Positions 12,001 to 22,036 of a stretch of 64,000 nt of DNA are shown here, piece by piece. Under the pieces are notes generated by a model. It was given only the letters and a program-made list of their open reading frames with translations, was not told where the DNA came from and did no database searches. A program made the translations under genes and the position numbers. The DNA lies in contig NC_088325.1 in the NCBI RefSeq assembly GCF_910592395.1, forward strand, positions 2,511,501 through 2,575,500, written 5' to 3'. Position 1 is the stretch's first letter. Every line of letters begins with the position of its first letter. This DNA comes from Lineus longissimus (Eukaryota > Nemertea > Pilidiophora > Heteronemertea > Lineidae).

Positions 12001-15000
12001 AAACTTGCTGCGTCTGAGAAAAATCGATATCCGACCACAGTCATCTCAGGCGGGCTATTTTCAAGATGTCTCCCATTAATGTCCAGCCTCGTTTTGGTAT
12101 CACATTGGATGGAACTGACATTTCCCCCCAAAAACCTCGGCGAGCTGTCTCGGTTATGGGCGATATTTTAGATCCGCCCTCACGGTGTATGCATTGGTGA
12201 GACAACCAATACCTCAAGTTCCTATAACCCCACATAATATATTGGACTCATGTAAAATTGCATCCTCGCATATAACGGACAGGTCTTTCAACTCCAAAGT
12301 CCAAGTTTCAAGTCTCAGATGACGTGACCTTTATGGCCGCCCTCTAACGCTTTCTATTAGGCTCTAGTAGGAATGATGAAGATGTTGATAAGCCGCCCAG
12401 TTGCCGACTACTGTCTCTTTCCTTGATTCCAGTTCCACCCCTCACCCCGACAGTCACAAATCCATCGCCTGTCAAAGTTGGAAAAACTGCCAAGTTCACC
12501 TGCAATGCCGAAAATGAAAACGTCACGAAACCAGTCACGTACACGTGGACTAAAAATGGCGACACTGTGTCACCAGGGACCACTGAACCTGGTGCCCTGC
12601 TTTTTTCGCCCGTCAAGAAGAGTGATGCCGGGAAATATGTCTGTGTCGCGAAGAATGATGCTGGATCTATGACAAGCATTGAACAGGATTTCAGAGTTGT
12701 ATCCTGTGAGTATTCGTTGTGTATTCTCGGTCATTACGTCTGTTTGCCGCATACCTCGCAGTAAATTCAGGCCTAGACAAATACACGGTCAATTGTCTCC
12801 AAACTTGGCCTGATTTCCCATCATCTGCCTTATCAAAAGGTTAGCAGGGCAATCACTATCATCAACCTCAATATTTTGCAACCGTTTATGACGTTGTAAG
12901 ACATCGCCGCCTGGATAGCGGAATTGTCAGCAGTCTGCCTAGCTCATTATACAGGGTGGTCCAGAAAAAACGCAATCGGATATTTTCACTACCAATGGAT
13001 TAAAACCATTGTAACCAGTGGATTGGGAAATTTCTAGAATAAGAATGATAACAAGATCGACGTACCGATTCTGTTCAGCAAGGTTGGAGTCCCTTGGCCA
13101 GGTTCAATGCAGAAAAACAGAACGCTTCTGTTGTAGGTTACAAACATATCTGTGGTGTGCTGTGCCTGGCCATGACCTTTACTCAGTTGCAAATGGTCAC
13201 CAGGAACCTTGTCAACGTTATCTCATATCAGTATCATTACCTAACATTTCATCCACCTACTTCATACTAAGTTCAATTTACTCGCACACTGCGATTTTTC
13301 TTATGCGCGAATGAAGTCTGTCTGTGCTTGAAAACTAGGCTCTAAAATAAAAACGGGCGATCTTGGTATCATTCCTATCCTAGAAAGATTCCTTATCCCC
13401 TGATATCAATGGTTTGAACCCCTTGGGAGTGGAAGTTGGTTGCATTTTTTTTTCTCCAAAAAGCCTCGATCCACTACACTGTATGTCGAGCCTATGTGCT
13501 ACCTCGAAAAAAGCGACGGGAATTCCAGCCCAAACGCATTTAAGCATAAGCCATGATAAAAAACAAGAAAACCCCTCGGTGTAAAAATAGCTTGACGTCA
13601 CGAGGCTAGCCAGCCAATCAGGCCATTGTTTCGTCAATCATTTTGCACTTCATACACTGCCTACAATCACACGTGTTCGTCATTCCTGCCGTATCATGTA
13701 GCCTTGCGCAAATAGTGCAATCAAATTGTTTTAAAAAGGCATGATATTGCTCAAAATTCTTGAAATCGGCCAATTCAAGCAATGAGATGGCGCAGTGATA
13801 CACTATTACTACCGGTACTCTGCTATCTGTCCTGTAAAAAACGGTTGTCGCTGCTCTTAGCTCTTGGCTCTTGGCTTTTGGCTCTCAGATTAGGGTGTCC
13901 CATTGTGCAGTGCATCCGATTATGCGAACTGCACGTGCTCTGTGAAAACAAGTGGATTTCAAGTGAAGGTCTTCAAGTTTAGGCTTATCAAAGCAGGTGA
14001 GTTCTGTTGAGCTGTTGGTGGATTCCCCACGAATCTGGGTATACTCAATTTTACCCAACCGAAACACGCTGTGAAATATGGAGGGAAGCTGTAACTTAAA
14101 CATGCGGAAAAGGTCTGAATGAGTTCTGAAGATTGGAACACGTTCAGGGGCCGACCCTAGTGTCTATTTTGCACACACCTCGCTTAATATTGGTTGTTTG
14201 GACGAGAGACCAAGTGGAAACGTGTGGCCAAAGAAAACTGTCTTCCTTGCCCAAAAGCAGTCAATATGACACGCCCCAAACTTGCTGCGTCTACGAAATA
14301 TCGATATCCGACCACTCCCATCTCAGGCGGGTCATTTTCAAGATGTCTTCCATTAATGTGAGTATTTCCCATTGCGCCGACATAAAAATTCTTTTGGACA
14401 CAGGTCGCGACCGTCTGTTACGTCTCGTACCTTGATTGGCTTTTTCGTCCCCAACGTTTCGGTAGCAGATAGAGAACTATATATGCTGGAATGCACGTAC
14501 GCAATGTGTTACAAAACCACTCGTAAGAAGACATACATCGTAGGATTTTTTTTGGTGCCATCCAATATTTTACATAAAATTACCTATATATCGTCGTTGG
14601 TACTTTTTCCTTCATAGGTGTTATTGATGATGGCCTTCTGGTTGGAGTCGGAGTCGGAGCTGCAGTCATTGTAGCGATAGCCAGCGTCGGTTCGGTCATT
14701 GTTCTACGGTAAGCTATCTATAAATAAAGTCGGATACAAAAGCCTGTGGGTATAACGATATGTTCGCTACATAAAGGGCATTTGCCAGATACGCAAGTAC
14801 CACCTAGGGTCGAGGAAACTAACCATCTGTACAATAGGTCTTCGCGGTTAACGACGGAGGCAAAAAGTGTCCATACTGGTGACCCCATGGTCACGGTTGT
14901 AATTCAGATATTACTGTACGAGGCGTATGTCGTTCCCCTCAAGCAGACGGTATTTTTTAAGTGGTTGCAAATCTCAGTGAATAATAATATATAGCAAGTC

Positions 15001-15507
15001 GGTCTAGACGTTTCCGATGAATGGGTGATGCCTAAATCATGTAGTGTACTCGTTACAGTAAAAAGGCTTTAGATATATAGAACTAATGCATTAATTGATT
15101 AATTGATTCCTAAGTCCGGCTGTCCCGAGGCTGTCCCACCCTCTTGGAAGCTCGTCAGCCGTGATATCTGATTGTGATTTTAATTAATTTAAAGCGGAGT
15201 TTCCCCAAGGAGTTCCCATTCTAAAGATAACTCGGCGCCACAGGTGTAATATGGCCTAAAGCTTGGCGGGTAATACCGACTTTACCTTATAAACGATGGC
15301 GTCGGTATGTGCAATCGACCCGCCAAAGGAAATTTGTAAGATCTAATAAAAGACTGTTTTTACTTCCGTAGGAAACATGCACTGGTACGTCGGAGAAAGA
15401 GGCAGAGCAGACAACCTGAAAAGGACACTGCAGATTACGATGATACGAGGGTTGAATTAACAACACTCGAGAAAATGTCTGTATATGACGATATCGGGAG
15501 TGATTAG
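7..15507 (+). CDS. Gene A: Ig-array transmembrane receptor (8-9 exon model)
   Basis: Model joined from exons 7-52, 323-673, 2509-2778, 5196-5468, 7475-7747, 9754-10023, 12433-12705, 14618-14708 and 15372-15507. All introns begin GT and end AG, and the phases agree throughout (phase 1 up to the TM exon, phase 2 after it). Using every Ig exon gives about 660 residues: signal peptide, one V-type Ig, five I-set Ig domains, one TM helix and a tail of about 45 residues. A single-pass type I surface receptor is inferred. The full-length relative at 44.5-51.8 kb has FN3 modules and a far longer tail; here the FN3 exons are absent and the tail is cut by stop codons. Any subset of the Ig exons would stay in frame, so the true number used per transcript is unknown. 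Could be a functional derivative or a decaying copy. Confidence 0.6.
323..673 (+). CDS. Gene A exon 2: V-type Ig domain
   Basis: A phase-1 to phase-1 exon after a TTTCAG acceptor and before a GTAAGT donor. It encodes an Ig fold: Cys in TLNC, Trp in VIGWYMF and the closing motif DRGLWYC. Two further cysteines (SNDC and NTKC) sit between the canonical ones and are matched in the gene F V domain (NNC and NRC), suggesting a family-specific extra disulphide. Possible N-glycosylation sites include NCT and NET. It is the membrane-distal domain and a likely ligand-binding module by analogy with other V-set receptors. Intron 1 (53-322) shows nothing else. Confidence 0.75.
1005..1057 (+). pseudogene. 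Truncated copy of the I-set Ig exon
   Basis: The intact acceptor (TTGATTCCAG) and the first ~50 bases of the repeated Ig exon are present (PPLTPTVTNPSPVKVGK), then the sequence jumps directly into spacer sequence that elsewhere lies about 0.8 kb downstream of the Ig exon (compare 6025-6100). The body of the domain, both cysteines and the donor are missing. An internal deletion explains it; this is the remnant of a sixth repeat unit at the left end of the array. Confidence 0.7.
1712..1793 (+). pseudogene. Dead 3' half of atypical Ig exon, unit 0
   Basis: Encodes SDYANYTCSVKTSGFQ and KVFKFRLIKAG before a GTGAGT donor, matching the C-terminal half of the atypical Ig domain of gene F (47747-48049) and gene E (38390-38109). 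The 5' half is absent. Upstream is a pyrimidine-rich (GGCTCTT)n tract ending CTCAG, so it looks like an acceptor, but the phase-1 reading from there meets TAG at once. Other copies are listed separately. Confidence 0.65.
2509..2778 (+). CDS. Gene A I-set Ig exon 1 (type A)
   Basis: Symmetric phase-1 exon of 270 bases with acceptor TTGATTCCAG and donor GTGAGT. Encodes a compact I-set Ig domain: first Cys in KFTC, Trp in YTWTKNG, and DAGKYVC with the second Cys. Type A differs from type B by AENGSVTKP and by ending DFVVYC-like across the splice. An NGS glycosylation sequon lies after the first Cys. Identical at protein level to the exon at 9754. Confidence 0.75.
4400..4481 (+). pseudogene. Dead Ig half-exon, unit 1
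   Basis: Same truncated C-terminal Ig half-exon as at 1712-1793, followed by GTGAGT. Preceded by the same CTCTTGGCTCTTGG tract and in-frame TAG. Confidence 0.6.
5196..5468 (+). CDS. Gene A I-set Ig exon 2 (type B)
   Basis: Phase-1 exon of 273 bases, one codon longer than type A near its end (QDFRVVSC versus QDFVVYC). Ig hallmarks: KFTC, YTWTKNG and DAGKYVC. Carries an NVT sequon (AENENVTKP) where type A has NGS. The protein is the same as that of the exons at 7475 and 12433. Confidence 0.75.
6679..6760 (+). pseudogene. Dead Ig half-exon, unit 2
   Basis: Copy of the truncated Ig half-exon; the phase-1 reading after the upstream CTCAG again meets TAG (ATTAGGGTG). Confidence 0.6.
7475..7747 (+). 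CDS. Gene A I-set Ig exon 3 (type B)
   Basis: 273-base symmetric phase-1 exon encoding the same type B domain as 5196-5468, with intact acceptor and GTGAGT donor. No frameshift or stop in the domain frame. Confidence 0.75.
8958..9039 (+). pseudogene. Dead Ig half-exon, unit 3
   Basis: Copy of the truncated Ig half-exon with GAAAACAAG in place of GAAAACGAG. Confidence 0.6.
9754..10023 (+). CDS. Gene A I-set Ig exon 4 (type A)
   Basis: 270-base phase-1 exon, same protein as the exon at 2509-2778, including the GSVTKP segment and the VVYC end. Acceptor and donor intact. Confidence 0.75.
11638..11719 (+). pseudogene. Dead Ig half-exon, unit 4
   Basis: Copy of the truncated Ig half-exon; GCAAAC replaces GCGAAC. 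Confidence 0.6.
12433..12705 (+). CDS. Gene A I-set Ig exon 5 (type B)
   Basis: 273-base phase-1 exon with the type B sequence, the last Ig module before the TM exon at 14618. Intact cysteines, acceptor and donor. Confidence 0.75.
13916..13997 (+). pseudogene. Dead Ig half-exon, unit 5
   Basis: Last copy of the truncated Ig half-exon (GCGAACTGC replaces GCGAACTAC, changing Tyr to Cys just before the conserved Cys). Confidence 0.6.
14618..14708 (+). CDS. Gene A transmembrane exon
   Basis: Enters in phase 1 after TTCATAG and leaves in phase 2 before GTAAGC. Encodes GVIDDGLLVGVGVGAAV followed by IVAIASVGSVIVL and R: a single hydrophobic helix with stop-transfer Arg completed by the next exon. 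Homologous to the gene F TM exon (50362-50440) and to the split TM exon of gene E. Between 14359 and 14617 nothing else is recognised. Confidence 0.75.
15372..15507 (+). CDS. Gene A cytoplasmic exon, shortened tail
   Basis: Starts after TTCCGTAG in phase 2. The basic stretch RKHALVRRRKRQ matches the start of the gene F tail. It then reads ADYDDTRVELTTL and ends MSVYDDIGSD with TAG. SVYDDI fits the ITIM consensus (S/I/V/L-x-Y-x-x-I/V/L); gene F has TFADIGGD here, with Phe instead of Tyr. The rest of the ancestral tail lies downstream in broken frames, so this allele ends about 300 codons early. Confidence 0.6.
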
Positions 15508-15977
15508 TACGAAAGTTATGTTTCTCACTGGGCAACCCGTTCCAGAACATGGAGTACCTGGGAATGCGTCTGCGTCCTCAGATGAAGACGACGATGTTTA
15601 AGAATATGTGCACAGTTACACGACCTTGAAGCAACACGACTGTAGGTATTTCAGGTCAGAACACTATTCCTGCTCCGAAGGTGAATCGGGCGGATCCGTA
15701 GTATACTGTCCATTACGAACACATGCAAAGGAGGCCAGAGTCAATATACACATACAACGACTTACCAATCCTCTCACAGGGACAGCCAGACCGAAGCAAG
15801 GCCAAGAGTGATTCTAGAGAAGTCGATGGAGCCGAATATTTGACTCCAACTCGCTCGAGTGACAATGTGTCTCACGTTAATGAGTCACCATATGCACATC
15901 TAGAGCCAATGGAAACGATACAGTATTTAGATTTCAGACAGCTGAGTCCGGAACAATTGATAGAGGTCGATTTATAA
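15508..15977 (+). pseudogene. Remnant of the long cytoplasmic tail, copy 1
   Basis: Segments match the gene F tail in shifted frames: PVPEHGVPGNASASSDEDDDV, stopped by TAA, then RADP, a TAG where copy 2 has GAG (Glu), then YTVHYEHMQRRPE, IYTYNDLPILSQG, AEYLTPTRSS, SPYAHLEP and IQYLDF up to TAA at 15975-15977. The middle of the tail is deleted. Tyrosine motifs (SPYAHL fits ITIM) are still legible. Could serve as 3' UTR. Confidence 0.65.
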
Positions 15978-16583
15978 TTTTAAAGGAGGAACATGGCCGT
16001 GTTTGTTCGTGGTTGTGATGGTGGTGATACCAATACCGACGTACAGGTGGCGCCTGCATAACCTGATGTATATTTTTGCCATTATCGTTTTATATACTAT
16101 CGTATTTTATACATGTATTGTAAGGCGTAAATATGAAAAATAGCGTATACTGGATTACTATATACAGTCGAAAAGAATCTGGCAACCCTGGTGGTGGAGA
16201 GGGACACCAGTTGGCACAACTTTCATGGCGACATAAGAGACACATGCTAATGATAAAGTGTTCCTTTATTTAAAATGTTCCGCGAAGCTTTTGTGTATAC
16301 TTTCACATGTAATCTGCAGCACAGTCTACATAAGAATTATGTAAAATATGCCTCTATGCCGTGTTTGAATTATGGTGTTCATCAAATTTCAGTGTTTCCA
16401 TACAACAGACAGATGGAGAAACAGTGACTTTTCAATAGGGGAAAACAGAGAAACACTTGTCAATCTATCTTTCAGCTTTCCCAAACAATGAGGGGAACAC
16501 TCGGAAATACAAACACTCAACAACTGAAATAACAAGTTTGAAAATATCCGTAAAACATCGTTCGAACTGTCGGTCAGGAATCT

Positions 16584-18172
16584 TTAATTTGGAAATACTA
16601 TTGAATATAAAACTGCGTCGCTCTCATCCAAATCGGGAGAAACACTCTCCGAGAAGAAGTCAACATTCGACAAGACACAGTGCTTGGAGACCCTGTTGTA
16701 GGAGAATGACATACAGGCTTCCTTCTTCTCGCAGTTCCAAGCGCAGTCGAGTTTAAACTGGTACTCCTGTTCTTCGAGGCGATACACGGCAGGGATGGTT
16801 CCATTCGCGTACTTCTTAAATGTTGAATCTTAAACAACGGACGGGTAGATATAAAATGAGAATGAAGAATGGAACGAAAACAGTGGATTATGTCAATCAT
16901 ATCTAATCGATTGAAAAAGGAAATAAACACATTACTGGTATATGTCTTGTTTGAATTGAAGTAACGAAGCATCAGTTCGTATCGTTGAACAATAATTGAC
17001 GAAAGCCACCACGAACAGCACATCTAGGAACTACATCATTGGAAGATTGTTAGAGAGATTCTATTCATAGACAGATCTTGTGTAGCATTGTTTAATGATG
17101 GACAAAAAAGTGCATGTTGTATCGCCTAGGGCTAGAGCAGTCTGTTATGGGCGAGTAAAGACACTAAGAATATATCAGCCAAGCCGTATGTACACTCCGG
17201 ACTCAGTGGACCGGCCTCGTATTGTCACTCATGTGAGTGACGATCAAGATGACGAGATGGACTGCCCTGGGAGTCTCTACGTACCCTGTGGCTTTGCGTT
17301 CTTCAAGCAGTACTTCTTTGCTCTGTGAATATCAACCTCGGACAAACTGGTGCTAAATAGCATGGCACAACTCATCTCGCCCAGTAGGTAGCTCGCCTCT
17401 GCCCCGCCGCGCTTCCCGAGCAATATTTCTGTCGATTGCGACTCGATGGTCCACCCACCGAAGCTTTGAATATCAGTCTTGTTATCTACAATGCCCAATA
17501 ACCATTGCTGTTCCTTGTTGTAAGATACGCCAATGAAATGCCACGCGTTTTCCATGATTGGAAGGTTTTTGTCGAAATAGTTAGCTTGTCCTTCAAAAGG
17601 TGATCGCTTTGGTAGGTTGACGTATAAGTTATTGTAATCCCAGTTCCAGATGTGGAGACACCAGGGTTGAGAGGCGTGGACGTATTCCAAAAACGCAGCG
17701 GTGCTTTTCTCAGTTTTAACAAACGCTGTGAAAGTAAACGACCCATTTGCTCCAACATCCATGGAGCTGGAGTTTTCAATGCTCAGATAGGATGTTGAAC
17801 GCCCATGGAACCGGTAGGCTGTATTTTCCTCACCCGTTGGACCCGTGGTGAGTGTGACGTCATGTGGTGTGGCGTCATTTCCGGTTCCGGACGTGTCTGT
17901 TCCACCCGAATCTGTGTTCATCATCCAAATTCCTACAGGATGTGGATCGAATGCAGCTGGAAACATAAAGGAGGGTATCAGTATCCATGAGATCGGCATT
18001 ACCTTCAGAAAACTGAAGATAAATTCTTGTTGTATTTCGGCTTGAATTATTTCAACGTCGAAGTAAAGGCAAAAACACGTAATGACAGAGCCTTTTTAAA
18101 AATGAACTTACCTTTCGCCACGCAGGAAACAAAAGCCAAAATCAGCGGCAGCATATACATAGTATCTTTCAT
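16584..18172 (-). CDS. Gene C1: secreted laminin-G-like/PAN protein
   Basis: Three minus-strand exons: 18172-18112 (signal peptide MKDTMYMLPLILAFVSC, donor GTAAGT), 17956-17285 (after TTTCCAG; donor GTACGT) and 16828-16584 (after GTTTAAG; ends TAA). Both introns are phase 1; total 325 residues. Exon 2 encodes a concanavalin A/laminin-G-like jelly roll (FDPHPVGIWMMN at the start, FTFTAFVKTE, WHFIGVSYNKEQQWLLGIVD in the middle, EILLGKRGG, LLGEMSCAMLFSTSLS at the end), the usual animal LamG_3 pattern. Exon 3 encodes a PAN/Apple core with Cys spacing C-x3-C-x5-C-x10-C (LDCAWNCEKKEAC, then KHC). No TM helix, so secretion is inferred. Function unknown; glycan or protein binding is likely for such domains. 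Confidence 0.75.
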
Positions 18173-20421
18173 CTCGGTGCAAACACGTTTTTGCAGCGTA
18201 CAATTCTATCTCCATCGTTCAAAGAATGCAAGGTTTATTTGCCCGACTGGCCTGATTTGTTTGTTAAAAATACCCAAGCCCATTACGTTACCGACAAGAG
18301 CAAATGCTATCGAAGCATTGTTTGTAGGTTTCGTCGGTACAAGGTTGGGATGTTTATATATCGCCAAGTTAACATGGTTGAGGCATTTACCAAGCCTCGT
18401 TGTGCAAGACCTGAAGTCTATATTTGATGACGTTGTTCCGTCCCAGCTTTCATTGGCCGCCGTTGCCCCCGACTGCCCAGGCTGGCCTCTTTCATTTTTA
18501 TACAGCTTACTGGCTCTCCAGTCACACGAAAGTTTGTGACATGGTTAAGGTGATACATAAGAATATTTCGGTTTACATAATTCTATTTTAAACGACATCA
18601 ATTTTTGTAATTTTATCCCCAAATTGAGTACGAATCTGTGGCCATAGCCATTTTCAGTCTTTACACTTACAGTGACGTCACAACACGGAAGCAAATAATG
18701 GCAGAGAGAATTTGCATGAATGTTATGTCAGCTTCGGACAATGGGCATAGACATAAACTATTACCAGTCTTATCATTCTAACCACACTTTGGAGCAAAGC
18801 ATGGGGCATTGGATACATAATGTTATTGTTAGACATTGCATTAGTTGGTTTCCTGCATGGGAATTGAAAGTGTCTGTTATTTGAAATTTGTTTACCGTCA
18901 TAATTGTCATAATTATCATTCGTCAGAAAACAAAACTATCAATTCTTGTTCAATAATTTCCAGTTTATACCATGGTTAGTTCCATTGGCAATGTAAACCA
19001 TGTTGCGAAAGTCAACCAAAATAATATGTAAAGACATAAAACACGTTACATACACTTGGTAACGCGATGTAGATGGATATGTATCTTGATTATCGTCGCA
19101 TGATCAATTTAGTTGAGGTATAAACGAGTTCAAAGTATTGATCAGTTGGTTAACGCCTGTCGACCCCCATGAAAGCTGTACATGGGGTCCATGTAACCAA
19201 GACATGCCGTGATAACCTTTTGGTAAAACAATTGGAATTTAGGCCGAGGTGCGAGCGGGCTTTGTTTAACGACAATAGACCGTGTAATAGGCCTGACAAT
19301 TTACAACTGCGGAGTAAGGGCAATTCAGATTCGAGTGGGATGTTGCATTGGTGAGTCGGAAATTTGCGGTGTTGTGCACAGCTTGGAAAACCTCAAGAAC
19401 CATCTCATGTAGTCAGCTTCATAAGTAACTGTCACCATGTTTACAGTCGAATTTGAATTACTGTAGTTACTGCTATACATCCGAAAGTGAGAACAAAGTG
19501 TTGCATGCTAATCTTTGTGCACACTTTTTGATGCATCACTGTTGAGCTACCCTCTCACACGAACTAGGTACTTGTTGTTGTTCGACTATCATCTCCAAAC
19601 ATATAATGTACTGTACAGTCCTTCCAACTGAATTATAACATTTTTAGCGTTTGCTTGAGGCGTAAGGGGTCGTTGAAGGATCACGTCTGTATCCAAACTC
19701 GTACAGTGACGAAATCTAACTTAAATTTCAGACAATGGAATTCATTGAATGCCGCCATCTTGGATATCGCTATCCTGAGATTCAGGTTTTTGATAATCTT
19801 CCGTCGTCTACGGCGTCACCAGTTCAGACTGTAAGTCTTATCAGAGCTAATAAGTGCCAGCTTCTTTCATTAAACGAACGGGCTTTTTTATCAATAAATA
19901 ACAAAATAGGATCTTTGCAAATAAAATCTGACACTTTTTGGTGCGTTTTCAAGTGATTTTATGGAAAAGTATAAATACCGCGTAGTGCTGCAGTCATTTT
20001 CGCGGGCTACGTGGTGATGATGCCAGCGATGGCCAATTTGCAAATCGATTTTTTTTCCTTTTCCACATCCGCGGTACTCCTTTTCAAGATGGTGGCAACA
20101 ACCTCGTACTAAAGGCGTTGTAAGGAACGAAATCAGCGCTTCTAGTGTCAAAATTAGACTATTTCGTCTCGGTTTCCCTCAGTAGTCCGTTGATTGAGAC
20201 GTAATTAATTTGTTCCTTTTTAGAGGAACATCAGGTTTAATCTGTTGCCCTGGCATAGACTTTACAATGTGTATGCCAGGGCGTCTAACTACCACAACCA
20301 AGAGGACTTTTTTCCTGAGACTTGTGCTCACTAGCGACAATACATGTCTTTAACGACGTTACATGTACGTCATGAAGGGCACGTATAACCAAGTGTACAA
20401 CCAAAGCTACACGCGAATCCT
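18173..20421. other. Intergenic, between C1 and D1
   Basis: No supported gene. The same sequence occurs in copy 2 (29492-31740). Short open frames here are not conserved between the copies; for example the frame from 19735 is broken in copy 2 by a 2-base deletion. A TATAAATA string near 19970 and an inverted GCCCTGGCATA / TATGCCAGGGC hairpin at about 20247-20283 are the only structures noticed. Confidence 0.5.
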
Positions 20422-22036
20422 TCACAATCGCAGTGATGAAGAAAAAACTCTGACCACTTCTATAGTTCGAGATTCTTTTCCCATCGAAAATGACAGAAGA
20501 CTGCCATCCGGTGAAGAAACTTTCGGCAATAGTCGGTCACGAGCTTCCAACTTGATATCATCAAATGAAAAACTTATCGGATTAACTGAGTATGATGGGA
20601 GTAGAGGTTTCAGGTTACAGGAGACCTTGTAACTGACCAACATATATTCTTCAAGTCTTGCCCGTGCACCGCGTCGCCGGTATAATCTCAGATAGGATTG
20701 ATGATTGAGACTCCATATCGGCAACCCCACGCATGTGGCATTCTCTGGTGGTCGCAGTGTTATTGTTTCCGTCTTGAAATAAAACGCTCTTCGGTGTTGT
20801 ATGAAGCTGCCCCACTTAAAATGAGTAACTTGTACCCAGTCGCCATCCGGAATAAAGGCATGAATGAAAGGTTTCGAAAGACCCATCACTTTTACATTCA
20901 CACCATCTGGTAAAACTATTCGGTTAAAACTATACCTGTTTACCAGCTTAAACGGATAGATAACTGCTGCAGTATCCTCTTCACCACTACCGCGACTACA
21001 GATGATCAAAAGTACATCCCTGCCGTATCTTGGAGGGAAGAAATGTTGTTTCCCCATCCGTTGTTGCATGGACAGGCAAGGGTCAGAAGATGGAAGGACT
21101 AAAGTCGTTGTTTTCTGCTTATGGTAGTCCTGGGAAATATTATAAAGATGAATGTCGTGACGGTTACCTTCTTGTATGCGTGGAAGTAATGAAATCATCG
21201 TTTTCTTGTACATCTCCTGGTACTGATTGAGAAAGAGCAGGCTTTTACCGGGGAACGTAAATAGATGTAGGAGGCGAAAGTTAGCCTTGGTTTGATGATA
21301 ACATCTTACTGTACCCCGTGATGAAAAAGGACCTCCTCCCAAATTTTCTGTTGATGATATAATTAAGTATCCAGACGAGGAGTCGTACCACCATGAATCC
21401 ACTCCAGGCCTTATCGTAAAAGCGGGTTTAAGCGTCGGTCTCCCGGTTTTTCTGAACATGATTCTCTTGTATTTCATCATCTAAAACACAAACAATACAC
21501 ATGACATGAATTTGCTATACTGTAAACGCTAAACGTTGATTTGTCATGCCATCGACAGCAGTTATGGTACAAGTATATACACGAAGACTAAGTGTTATAC
21601 CGAATACAGAGTGATACGTCCAATACTGTCTGAATAAGCCAACGTGAAGAAGAGAATAGCCGAAGTAAAAAACAATATTTACTTTTTCTTGAAACATGCG
21701 GCATCCAGTTGATAGAGAAACCGCTTGTTCCTCTCCTAATCTGGTTCCTTGCTTTTGATTCAGTTGACACGAAAATCTCATCGCCGTACTAGGGACGAGA
21801 TTAAACGTGGTACAATTCTTCAATGAAATGCACTGGATGCTGCAGTGGAGGCTAGACACGACAAACGAAGTCCCGAGGTTGGGGTGAATAAGAACTTTAT
21901 TGTTTATTAAATGATAGAACAAATAGCCCATAAATATCTTTTCCATTTTAATCTCGAGCATAGCACCCCCGAACCAATAAATTGCTCTGGGTTTTAGAAT
22001 TCTTGATCCTCGCATCACATACAACATTTCCTTCAT
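20422..22036 (-). CDS. Gene D1: PAN domain plus propeller-like protein
   Basis: Two minus-strand coding blocks. The first (up to 22036, down to 21683) contains a PAN/Apple core (SSLHCSIQCISLKNC, FSCQLN, GCRMFQEK) and ends in phase 0 at GTAAAT; the second, 21480-20422, follows a good acceptor (TTGTTTGTGTTTTAG) and runs 352 codons to a stop. It shows repeated strand-rich segments (SWWYDSSSGYLIISS, GRDVLLIICSRG, GDWVQVTHFKW) that resemble blades of a beta-propeller, but I recognise no named family. The same order is kept in D2 and the C-terminal part resembles gene G. The 5' end is uncertain: MEKIFMGYLFYHLINN at 21946 could be a start, or an upstream signal-peptide exon may be missing. Probably extracellular. 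Confidence 0.6.

Larger units (their letters stand above)
9681..12359 (+). repeat. Array unit 4, long type
   Basis: Copy of unit 1, offset 7245 bases. Its long spacer (about 10025-11320) matches 2780-4080 almost base for base. The order long-short-short-long-short suggests that a long+short pair was duplicated as a block with one extra short unit. Confidence 0.8.
12360..14358 (+). repeat. Array unit 5, short type, diverging at its right end
   Basis: Last unit. It follows units 2 and 3 closely until about 14170 and then shows more differences (one T missing near 14168, several substitutions), ending near 14358 where the sequence becomes unique and leads to the TM exon. Confidence 0.75.

Noticed and set aside
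19735-19956. Plus-strand frame starting after a TTTCAG-like acceptor, with a GTAAGT donor at 19829
   Set aside because: Copy 2 (about 31065-31150) has a 2-base deletion in the same place, so the frame is not maintained.
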